Of a DNA stretch of 64,000 nt, positions 32,611 to 42,002 are shown one piece after another. Within the stretch, counting starts at the first letter, position 1. Each line of letters starts with the position of its first letter. The stretch lies in assembly GCA_933207985.1 (NCBI GenBank), contig OW240918.1:117937611-118001610 (forward strand). The letters run 5' to 3'. The notes under the pieces were generated by a model, which was not told where the DNA came from, did not search any database, and was given only the letters and a program-made list of their open reading frames with translations. This DNA is from Pelobates cultripes. Its lineage: Eukaryota > Chordata > Amphibia > Anura > Pelobatidae. The translations under genes were made by a program, and so were the position numbers.

Positions 32611-33819
32611 GTCTTCTCACGTGAGAGGTCTTTGTAGACCGGCGTGTTTGGTACCCAGCGATAGAAAGTATGGCATCTGCGTGGACCTCTCTGCCCCCTG
32701 CAGCCGATGCCAGGTCATTTGCGAGTGGATGCGCGGTAGGATTGTAGATTTCTGCAAATTAACCAGGCAAACCCACGGAGCTCCAGAAATAGCAGCTAAG
32801 CCCCACCACCTTTCACATTTACTTTTAATTTACTGAATAGTGAAAAAAACTCATAAGCAAGCTTAAAAAGCTGTTCATGTTCTCAGTAGAATTAATGCAA
32901 ATCATAAGGAATAACTAAAAGCCTTGAGCACTAGCTAAGAAATCAATATAGTCCTCGTTTTTGTCAGTTTCCAAATGTTTGCAGCAAATGCTACAGAGTA
33001 GAGGGAAAAGAGTTAATATAAGCAAACTAGACTTATTGCAATATCAAAGACTTAAAAACTTAAAAGCATGAAAGAAACCTCATGAACTATAGTTAAGTAA
33101 TTTTGTATGAAGTATGAAGTTGTTTGTGAAAAACAAAATATGCAAAATGGTAAACATTTTAATAGTACAGTTTCCCTCATAATTAACATATGAGTTCAAT
33201 CATATCAAAGTTTAAGTAAAAACTTGGGAAAACCAGAAATAATTGCCCAAGGCGCTTAGTCCTCAATTGTATGTATCTCTCCAATAGAAAACTGCATGCA
33301 CTATCAGATACACTGGGAAAATGAAAATCACCAAAGAGCCCAAATTTTGCTGCCCTATTCAAAGTGTGCCAGATTTCTAAAAACATACATACAACACTCA
33401 GTGTATACATTATTTGTTCTGAGAAAACAGTATTGCACACGCTCTGCCTCCGCCTATAAACTCAATTGAGTAGGCTTGAATGGTATGCCAACATCTATGT
33501 TTAATATAATCATTAATCCCTGCAGCGATAGAAAAGAGGCAAATCAACAGGAGGAAGATCATGCGGTTGCGATCCTGCATGTTGGTGGTCCAGGTGTATG
33601 GGTCATCTAATGTTGATCTCGGATATTACTATATCATTCTGCAGCACCCTGAACCATAAAACAGCCTTATCTAGGGATAGCACTGTTTGCACCACTTGGA
33701 GAGGGGCCTAGAAAAGTTGGCCTAACCAAAGATCATCCCCATTTCCCCTTGTTGGCTAGCCGCAGTCAACGGGCATCTTTTAACAAATGAAACAAGTAAA
33801 AGGCACGCATTTGCCTCAA
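32611..33819. other. AT-rich DNA, nothing recognised
   Basis: No transposon protein or RNA motif found. Short frames have no recognisable features. Confidence 0.45.
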
Positions 33820-34498
33820 GACGTGTGCTAGGACTAAAACTTGCATGTTTGAATATCAGAACCAAGGCTTAATGTCAACATCACTGCTCTTAGTGAAGTC
33901 TGTCCAGAGCTAGGCAACATTCTCTACACCCTGGTCAGACAAGCCAGAGACTGAGAGATGCCTCTGTGGTGTTGGCTCTATGATCAGGGACTCCATTGCC
34001 CCTACTTAAAAATCTGCCATTAGGTCACTCAGATCGCATCATCTCCATGCACCTGAAATTTCAAAACAAGCTGCATGTCTTGCTGTTTAGTTCTACAATG
34101 AACTATGCAATCTTGTGAAGAACGTCCCTACAGATGACAAAGCTATCATCCTTGGTGACTTCAATGCAAGGATAGGCAAGGCCTCAGAAGCCTGGAAATG
34201 AGTACTTGGCAAATACACAGCTCACATCACATCACAGAAGAGATCTGCTCACCAAGTGCACATTGCTTAGCCTCTGTGTTCTGATAGGAAAGCAACCTTT
34301 GGCCTTGTATGCAGAAAATTCCAACGTAAGCTCAGAGAGATTAAGAACAAGTGGTGGACAAATCTTGCAGAGAGATCTCAAATTTGCGAACATATTGGTG
34401 ATCACATGGGGTTTTATAAATCCCTGCAGGAAGTGTGCAGCCCTTCACACCAGGTACAAAGTTCCTTACGCAGTGCAGATGGTCAAACACTTTTCCTG
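33820..34498 (+). pseudogene. LINE endonuclease remnant with internal deletion
   Basis: Traces of an APE-type endonuclease LINE: LKLACLNIRTK (start of the nuclease), NITALSE-like segment, then DDKAIILGDFNARIGKASEAW at about 34134-34196 (the GDFN catalytic block), then directly REIKNKWWTNLAERSQICE and GFYKSLQEVCSPSHQ around 34335-34460, which normally lies well after the nuclease and before the RT. About 100 residues between are missing, and the copy stops before the RT. Frames shift repeatedly. The clade is not certain. The 107-codon frame at 34206-34529 is mostly out of frame with this protein. Confidence 0.6.
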
Positions 34499-34590
34499 TA
34501 CGTCGATATTTTTAAATGATATAGAATAAAAGTTATATTTTATTTTTACTATCATCAAGTTCTTGCTGTCATTTCCAATCATATATATAT
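34499..34590 (+). mobile_element. Fragment of PLE-like tail
   Basis: The sequence from about 34499 (ACGTCGATATTTTTAAATGATATAG) to 34580 matches 41365-41455, the segment that follows the tandem hammerhead-like motifs. The fragment begins within a few bases of the predicted cleavage site GUC/GAU. It ends in a short AT repeat. Confidence 0.7.
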
Positions 34591-35500
34591 ATAAATATAT
34601 GTATTAAGGCCTTTTGGCCTGTAATTGTGGGAGGGGCGTATGACACACCCCTTCCCTACTTAAGGGACACCCCTTACCTGGCTCCATACCGTTCGAGGTC
34701 AGCGCTGCATGAGGATCCACTTCCGGTTCTTCAGAAACCCACGATTTTCTTCACGTGTAGCTGTGTCCAGGAATCCTATTGAAGGTCTTTTCCGCCCATC
34801 CAGCTCCTCGTGACTTCGGTCTTCGTCGAAAATAATGTCCCAGGGACTTCAAAATCGTAAGTCCGATGCCTGGATTATTCCCACGGCGTTCCGTTTTCAA
34901 ACGGGTCCTCACTTTACGGCTCTCCGGCTTTACTACAAGGTCACAAATCAACGTTGTTTCCCATTTCGGTTAAACTTTCGTGCCATAATCCTTTCGGTAT
35001 GTTTCTACCGTATGGTACTCATGTTTCCTAACACCATTTCGTTTCATTTCGTTTTCATTTCATTTTACCGTAAGCACTCATTCATGCTGCCTTCCGTTTG
35101 GTTAATTCAATCTGTATACAATATCTTTCGTCTAGGTCGGTCAAGCTTTTGACGAATGACACTGTTCTTTCTTTTCATTCTAATTAAGCTTTCTGCAGTT
35201 TTGCTCAGTTATGCACGCATTCGTTTCACATCTTGCACACGGCAAACTCTGTTTCTGTTTTTATATTAAACCAAATTCGGTTCATCTACCTTTTCTATGT
35301 ACTGTTATAAATTCGTTTAAATCAGTTATACTTTCATATACTTATTCATACCATACTAGGTTTCTATCTTGATTAACATTTTCTCATGTATATTGGTTTA
35401 GATTATAGTTTCTTTTTAAAGTTACTAAATTATAGATATTTCAGGTATATTACAGTAATGGTTTAACCTGCGATTATGGCTTATTTCTAAAAGTTTTTAT
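34591..35500 (+). mobile_element. Possible 5' terminal part of the Ngaro-like element
   Basis: Starts GGCCTTTTGGCCTG and contains CpG-bearing, C/T-rich then T-rich non-coding DNA with repeated TTTCGTTT and ATTTCGTTT motifs (35030-35060). It is separated from the Ngaro-like coding region by a minus-strand PLE, and I infer that the PLE interrupted one leader. An unrelated repeat cannot be ruled out. Confidence 0.3.
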
Positions 35501-36965
35501 GGAGATCATGCTTTTATTACAACCATGTACATCATGATTAGAAAGAAAATAAAGGAGTAGTAAGGGGAAATAATCCCCACTATGAGGAAAAATTCCTCTA
35601 CTACTACAGCTACCCCAACACAAAAAAATGTGTAGGCTAAAAGTATCACACCTAAACAAATCCTATACCCATTAAAAAAACAAAAACTCTTTATTGTAAA
35701 TAGTAAAATCTTAACCCTAACCCACAAGAAAAAAAGAAAAAAGAATGCAGACTAATACGGCTGAAAACAGCAGTGCTGAATAGATCCGTGGTAAATACCA
35801 ATCTATAAATTGTAACACAGTATACATAGATACAGTGTAATAATATAATGTATCAAATTAGATCACAGCAGCTGAGCCGAAAAAATTCTATGCTCTAACC
35901 CTGTTAATGCACCAGAAATAGAAAGGAAATATACACTATTCCTCTCAATAAAATACAAAAGAGAGAAAAAAAAATTCCTCACTCACTCAATCCTTCATAC
36001 TCCTAAGTATACAATGCATTGGGATATAAAGGAAATCGAAAGGATAGTGAGATAAGAGGTAAGAGTGGATATATAAAGTGCATAAGAGGAAAAAACATTC
36101 CAACTAATAATCTCAGACTAGTCTCACATATACTACCATCATGGCATTAACTTGACTAGGTGAACGAGATTAAAAAGAGATAAATCAACCAGAGGGCTAG
36201 GCACGAACTGCATACATATTGCCCAACGCGCGTTTCGGCGGATAAACCGCCTTTATCAAGGGCATATAATAGCACTCTCCCGCTCGAAATCTCCCCTTCA
36301 TATACCCCATTAGCTCCCCCTACCAGATAGACAAGAGCCAATCGATCGCTAGTGGGGACGTACCCATCTGGCTCCGTTCAAAAAGGGGGAGTGGTTTACG
36401 TCCAGCAGCCAGTCTCTCGTCCTGCGCACATGCGCATGGACTTAGAGAAAAAAAAAAAAGAAAGAGGTAGGCACGAATGGATCTTACAAAATATAATAGC
36501 TCAACAGGACAGACATAGTCCTGATACTGGTTGTTTAACCCTTAGAAAAATAGGTCAGTCCACAATGAAGTGTGACTAATCGCTTAGTTAATACTACCCT
36601 ATGTATAATAAATTTAAGGGATAGTCTTCACATTAGACTTATGACTAAATCACAGACCATGTACAGGGAGATGGAAGAAAAACCAGAGAAAGAGGGGAGA
36701 AAGGGAGGAGAAAAAAAGGGGGAAGAAAGGGAAAAATATAAAATACAAAAAACAAAATTGATCATAATTACATAAGTGAAGAAATACACAGATAATAAAT
36801 GGTGTAAGCCTCACACATTATACACGTGGTCATTAAATACAGTCATAACCAGCTGGTCCCATAAACATAAAATGGAGTATCACTGAATTATTAATAATTG
36901 GTAGTAAAATTAATCTACCTTAGTATATATAGGTTAATGAAAAGAAGCTTCCCATACATACGTGG
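35500..36965 (-). mobile_element. 3' non-coding / pLTR region of the Penelope-like element
   Basis: Runs downstream (minus strand) of the PLE endonuclease. It has a hammerhead-like motif at 36220-36264 followed by ~700 bp of T-rich non-coding sequence ending near 35500. This is the expected place for a PLE terminal repeat copy. A/G-rich stretches at 36660-36740 give spurious Lys/Glu frames on the plus strand. Confidence 0.6.
36220..36264 (-). ncRNA. Hammerhead ribozyme-like motif 3 (in the PLE)
   Basis: Minus strand: UGCCC / GGGCA stem I, core UUGAUAA, perfect 5-bp GGCGG/CCGCC stem II with UUUAU loop, GAAA, self-complementary ACGCGCGU stem III, cleavage triplet GUU. Core positions 3 and 8 are U and A rather than C and G, so they could still pair. 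It lies ~700 bp downstream of a PLE endonuclease on the same strand. Confidence 0.55.
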
Positions 36966-37985
36966 CTAAATAAAAGGGGCAAATGAGAAGCCTTCATTCA
37001 AGCCTAGAGGTTGAAGTGTCTTTAATTCATAAATCCATCTAGACTCACGTTGTCTCGGAATTTTATCGAAATTCCCCCGTCTGGGATTTCTCTTTACTAA
37101 TTCCAATCCGCAGAAACGAAGATGATTTGAATTACCATAGTGAAATTCTTTTAAGTGTCTGGAGATTGGTGTTTCAAGACGGTTTTTTGGAGATCTTACA
37201 TGTTCAAGTATTCTTTCCTTAAAGGCTCTAAAGGTTTTCCCCACATATTTCTGTCCACAAGAGCATGTCAACAGATATACGAGGCCCTTGGTATTACAAT
37301 TGAAGAAGCTCTTAACTTTGAATGTCCCTTGATCTAAACTATCATTAATTACCTTAGAGCCCTTGGAAATATACTTGCAGGCTACACACCTGCCACAACA
37401 GTAAGTGCCACATGGGGGAGTTCCCAGCCAAGAGGGACGTATCTGAGATTTAGTAGAAAAGTGACTTGGAACCAACAAGTCACGAATGTTACGTCCCCGT
37501 CTTGCTGTCATATTAACCTGTGAACCCAACACCTCCTTGAGATGTACATCATTTAATAAAATCGGCCAGAATCTATCCAGTGATCTTCGTACCTCAAACC
37601 ACCCTGTGTCATAAGTCGCAATCATGCGAATAGTGTCTGTTTCCCTAGATTCACATTTAGGTGGGCGGTCATTTAGTAGTTGATCCCTTTCAGTTAGGAG
37701 TGCTCTTTTATATGCCCGCTTTAAACAACGGTTCGGATATCCTTTCTCTTTGAAGTGGATCCTAAGTTGTTTGGCTTTCAATTTAAAATCTTCAATGTCA
37801 CTACAGTTCCTCCGAAGACGGAGGTACTGACCTACCAGGATACCCTCTTTTTGGGGCCGTGGATGGTAACTTTCCCAATGTAGGAGGGAATTAGTAGCTG
37901 TCTGTTTCCTAAATAAGGTGGACTGAAAGGTCCCATCCTCCCTAATGGTAATGGTGACATCTAAGAAATTGATAGAGCGTCATCA
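36966..37985 (-). pseudogene. Penelope-like element: RT C-terminus and GIY-YIG endonuclease
   Basis: A 271-codon frame (37781 to 36966) that extends in frame upstream to about 37985 (preceding segments VTITIREDGTFQSTLFRKQT and LHWESYHPRPQKEGI are the end of the RT domain). Counting from the Met at 37781: PLE linker; Cys-rich CGTYCCGRCVAC at residues 124-135; GIY-YIG-type VYLLTCSCGQKYVGKT at 168-183 (the first Gly-Ile-Tyr is VYL as usual in vertebrate PLEs); Arg 186 and 190; His 194; ESRWIYELKTLQPLGLNE near the end. PLEs use this nuclease to nick the target and prime reverse transcription. This segment is intact, but the 5' part of the RT is missing (abrupt change at 37985), so the copy is 5'-truncated. 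Confidence 0.9.
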
Positions 37986-39051
37986 TGATTACATGGCACT
38001 TACAATTTTCAGACCATTTCTTGACATACTCAGACGACATACCACGAGTATACAAGAACACGGTCCTATCTTTCACAAGACTTTCGGGTTGAATCACACG
38101 CTTTGGTTCAACCATTCATACGTCACGTTACAACAACTTTTTTATGTTTCTGCATATTGTCACTTCACATAATTTTTCAACCTCATCCACATCATTCCAT
38201 TTTAGTTTATGCCACGGCACATATATATTCAATACATGATCATTCCACCCCTCCCTGCACCATTGAATACTCAAACCCTAGCATTTCCCAGATCAGTTAG
38301 TGACATGCATATCATCTGGTCACCCTCTGTAGACATACAATACACGGCCAAGCCCCTGCTACCCGGTTAAGACTCAGCTTTACGCCTAGCATGGGCCAGT
38401 CATGTCACTATCATCCTCATAGACTTTTTCACCTCCCGCACATACTGGTAGAAGCCCAAGCCCCAGCCTATACAGACTACACAGGTCTCACAGGATCCAT
38501 TCTCACTCTATCACATTTTTGTTTCTACCCATTTAGGTTTATCCAGGTTTGTTATACCTGTCGAAATCTCAAAAACTTTATACATACTACCAGGTACGTA
38601 AGCCTGCTCACGTTGTAGTTCACATACGTTTCATTTTCCCTAGGCCATAGAGTACTGGCAAGTTAGGGATATAGGCCCAAATAGGTATCTCCCTTCTTGG
38701 CATTCTGCCTATCGTTTAGTGGTCCACGAGGCGAGCACCCCGCCTCAACGTTTCGGAGGCAAACGCCCATCGGGCCACACATGAGTTAGCCGCCTCGCAA
38801 TATTATAGAGAGGGCCTCACCTGTCACTCCCTCCCCCTGTTTTCTTTTATGATCACTGAAAGGCCTACGATTCCTGCCACTACGACGGGTGGCCTCAATA
38901 TCCCCTTGCGCCAACGCATAAACAGAGCCTCTCATAGCCACTTGGCAACTAGCAGGTCCTCACCTGTCACCAAACTAGATAAATTTTTCGCCTTTCCGGC
39001 CTAGTTAGCCTGCCAGTACCACCCCTGGGTTTCCATACACTAACCAAATAT
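37986..39051 (+). mobile_element. Leader of the Ngaro-like element
   Basis: C/T-rich non-coding DNA between the PLE break and the first Ngaro-like frame. A CACGAGGCGAGCACCCCGCCTC...CCGCCTCGC block at 38727-38797 contains short self-complementary GAGGCG/CGCCTC modules. CTCACCTGTCAC occurs twice (about 38816 and 38960). No gene. Confidence 0.5.
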
Positions 39052-39855
39052 TTTGTCATTTAGTATGTCTCAAGAAGGGGTAGAGGATTTCTCGCTACCT
39101 GGCACTCCGGCTAGAGCAAACACCCCATCACAGGGAGGAGAGGTGGCTAGTCCAGCATCTTTCAGGTCATGGACAATCCCTCGCATAACCAACGAACTCA
39201 GGAGATGGCAAATCCCATTCCCCGCAACAGCAAGGAAAGCGGAACTCTACAAGTTACTGCACACCTCTACCGATAACATTGATGCCGGGGTAGGGACTAG
39301 CCAGTCTAACCCGGGAGATATACACGGCATGCTCTCATCCCTCATGGCATCCATGAGCAAGGTCAATTCCAGGCTGGAGAAACTCGAATCGGTCACTACA
39401 GCCCTTACCATGGCTGGGCCGGCCGCTGCGACCCCTCCAGCACTGGTCGAGTTGCAGTTTCTTCAGCCACCACCTCTGATGATCAAGAGGTTAACCCTGC
39501 CCATATGATACCTGAGCACCTCAAAAAAGATATCCTGGAAGGTAAAGATATCAACTTGGCTTCATTGCTGATTGCCTCACAGGATGTGGTGGAACATAAG
39601 ACTTACGCTTATGATGATATTTCTGTGGTGGTCAAATCTAGGGATGCCCGATTAAACAGAAAACTGACTATCCCTGAATTTCTGTTGGCATTTGGTATTT
39701 ATCGTGATGTTATCTGTACAGTATATCCCCACAGACGTGAGGAGTTTGATTTGTATATGCACAAGCTGGTGGACCTGGGCAACAAATATGGTGGGTCAGC
39801 TTTCTATGATTACCATAGATCCTTTTCTGTCAAGGTGTCTGGCGCTTTCTCCTAG
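39052..39855 (+). pseudogene. Ngaro-like gag
   Basis: First coding block of a Ngaro/DIRS-order tyrosine-recombinase retrotransposon. The N-terminal part (39059-39480) has a SAP-like SWTIPRITNELRRWQIPFP motif, suggesting DNA or chromatin binding, and a MASMSKVNSRLEKLE coiled coil. After a frameshift near 39480-39505 it continues as MIPEHLKKDILEGKDINLA, with LTIPEFLLAFGIYRDV and YHRSFSVKVSGAFS, to a TAG at 39853-39855. Reading through this stop gives the zinc-finger part listed next, so one frameshift and one nonsense change disrupt a single original gag. Confidence 0.65.
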
Positions 39856-40278
39856 TACGGGACAGTGTCCAACTGGAGCAAGATTGATACGGTCATTTTC
39901 TGCAGACACTTTGCAGGTCTAAGAACGCCGGCTTGTGCATACTGCTCCTCCATGGCTCATACGGCTAACTTCTGTCCATCCACTGCGAACGAACCTACCC
40001 CCTCGCAGGGCACTAGTTCCACTGGTTCTGCAGAAAAAACACCCAAAGACAAACTGGGATGGCCTATCAAGTTTCTGGGCAAGTCCCAGATATGTAATCA
40101 TTTTAATGTCGGATCATGTAATTACAGTGGATGTCGGCTATTGGATATATGTTTAAAATGTTTCAGGGCACATGCTAAAACCATGTGTCCTAATAAAATG
40201 TATTTTAAACAATACCTAACGTCGATTAACATTTCTGTACTTACGACATTACTGTCACATCATCCATCTAGATGGTAG
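39856..40278 (+). pseudogene. Ngaro-like gag C-terminus with zinc knuckles
   Basis: In frame with the preceding block across the stop. Contains ACAYCSSMAHTANFCP (Cys-x2-Cys-x4-His-x5-Cys spacing) and a second Cys/His cluster CNHFNVGSCNYSGC...CLKCFRAHAKTMCP, a nucleic-acid-binding arrangement typical of the gag of this group. The 60-codon minus frame and other overlaps are shadows. Confidence 0.65.
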
Positions 40279-41283
40279 AATTCATTATCTCGGGTCTATC
40301 AGAAGGATTCCACACAGGTCTCATACACATGCCTTCCGGAATCCTGGAATGTCCTAATTTACAATCCGCACAGCAAAATCCTACAGCGGTTGACACACTC
40401 ATAGCCAAGGAAGTGGCAGAGGGCTTCCTATTGGGGCCCTTCCAGTCCCCTCCTTTCACCACATGGAGGACAAACCCCATCGGTATTGTCACGGGGAAAT
40501 CTTCTCACAAACAGAGAATTATCATCGATCTATCGGCACCACACACCTCTGCCACTCCTAGTCTGAACTCCCACATACCCTCTGAGGAATTTTCACTGCA
40601 ATATTCCACCATAGATCATGCCATTACGGCTATCATGCAGGCAGGGGTCGGAGCATGGCTCAGTAAGACCGATATAACAAATGCTTTCAAGTTACTGCCT
40701 ATCCACCCTACACTGTGGCACCTACATGGCATCAAGTGGGCCGGGAACTACTACTTTTTCTCACGTTTAACTTTTGGTTCCAAAAGTAGTCCAGCCATTT
40801 TCAACGTATTTGAATATTAAATATAGCCAGATGCCCTACAGTTATACATTATCTGGATGATTTCTGAATATTTCCCCTCCCAGTAGCCTCAAAGAAACCA
40901 TCAGTCTATTCAAACAGTTGGGTGTCCCAGTCTCTCCCACCAAGACTGAAGGACCAGATACCTTCATCACATTCCTGGGTATCATACTAGACTCAGCCAC
41001 CATGCAAGCGAGCCTGCCACGCACCAAGGTAGAAAACATTCTTACAAACATAAATCTTTACATACAACTCGGTACTTGCAACCGCAAAGAACTACAGTCT
41101 CTGCTGGGGTCACAAAATTTTGCTATGCGCATCATACCTCAAGGCCGTGCTTTCATCTCACGACTCATTTACATGTTCCCACTTTTTAGGCATGATGCAC
41201 ACAGGTTATCCCTGGATACCCAAGCCACGGCAGACATACTCATGTGGAGAAACTTTTTAACCACCTGGAATGGTAAAAAGTAT
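40272..41283 (+). pseudogene. Ngaro-like reverse transcriptase and start of RNase H
   Basis: RT of a tyrosine-recombinase retrotransposon. Motifs in order: TTWRTNPIGIVTGK, QRIIIDLSAPH, LSKTDITNAFKLLPIHP (first catalytic Asp in TDITNAF), LTFGSKSSPAIFNVF, then YLDDF at 40850-40864 (the catalytic Asp pair) just before an in-frame TGA, then in a shifted frame KQLGVPVSPTKTEG, TFITFLGIILDS and QSLLGSQNFAMRIIPQGR (connection region). It breaks off at about 41283, before RNase H is complete and before any recombinase. The YLDDF and FGSKSSP variants and the preceding gag match Ngaro-type rather than LTR elements. Dead: stops, frameshift and 3' truncation. Confidence 0.75.
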
Positions 41284-41286
41284 GTC

Positions 41287-41326
41287 ATCCTGATAAAAGC
41301 CCATGTATTGGGGCTGAAACGTCGAT
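41287..41326 (+). ncRNA. Hammerhead ribozyme-like motif 4a (tandem copy 1)
   Basis: AUC / GAU stem I, core CUGAUAA (position 8 changed), AGCCC/GGGCU 5-bp stem II, GAAA at 41316-41319, minimal ACGU stem III, cleavage triplet GUC at 41321-41323. Confidence 0.45.
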
Positions 41327-41330
41327 TGCC

Positions 41331-41370
41331 ATCCTGATGAAAGCCCATGTATTGGGGCTGAAATGTCGAT
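41331..41370 (+). ncRNA. Hammerhead ribozyme-like motif 4b (tandem copy 2)
   Basis: AUC / GAU stem I, fully canonical core CUGAUGA at 41334-41340, AGCCC/GGGCU stem II, GAAA, AUGU stem III (one U-G pair), cleavage triplet GUC. It repeats motif 4a with a 44-base period. Confidence 0.5.
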
Positions 41371-41455
41371 ATTTTTAAATGATATAGAATAAAAGTTAGA
41401 TTTTATTTTTACTATCATCAAGTCATTGGAGTGCCATCATTTCCAATCATTTTTT

Positions 41456-42002
41456 GTATCCTGTGCCTGACCAGCACTGGGCAATTACTCTCTAATCCAG
41501 AAGTGCAAGCATCTCGGTTATCATATATATATGATATATATACACACACACAGAATCCAGCACACTCGCTTATTCACTAAACAATGATTTCAAATCTTAG
41601 AGATTTAATAGTTTTCTTTAAAAACACTTCACCTAGGCAAAAAATAATGGGGGTTAAGTTACATTATATGATCATATATTGCATAAGCCTGCCACACCGT
41701 CAATGTACCCCATTCTTGGCAGGTATATATTTATATTATAATATATTATTAAATAATTCAATTATTTAATTAATATATTATGCATATAAGTAATTCCATT
41801 ATAAATCTATTTTTATATTAATATATAATGTATATATTTAAATAATATCAAGGTACAATAACAATGACATTATTTGTATAATATACTGTATGTATAACAT
41901 ATTGATAAACTGCTTTAATTATTTTATAATATATTATACATATATGGCATATGTATAATATATTAATTATATGCTTTAATTGTATATTTTTACTTTCATT
42001 TC
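41456..42002. repeat. Relic of the 418-bp unit and AT-rich DNA
   Basis: 41545-41725 is a diverged single copy of part of the unit tandemly repeated at 12989-14295 (CACCTAGGCAAAAAATAATGG and TGCATAAGCCTGCCACACCG segments). 41726-42000 is almost pure A/T with no feature. Confidence 0.75.

Larger units (their letters stand above)
41284..41455 (+). mobile_element. PLE-like terminal fragment replacing the Ngaro 3' end
   Basis: Sequence identity with Ngaro coding stops at 41283. What follows is two tandem hammerhead-like motifs and the same GATATTTTTAAATGATATAG tail as at 34502. Confidence 0.6.

Noticed and set aside
38727..38797. GAAACGTT-containing block (minus strand) as a further hammerhead
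   Set aside because: The core reads CCGAUGG and no stem I pairing was found, so it is either too decayed or unrelated.
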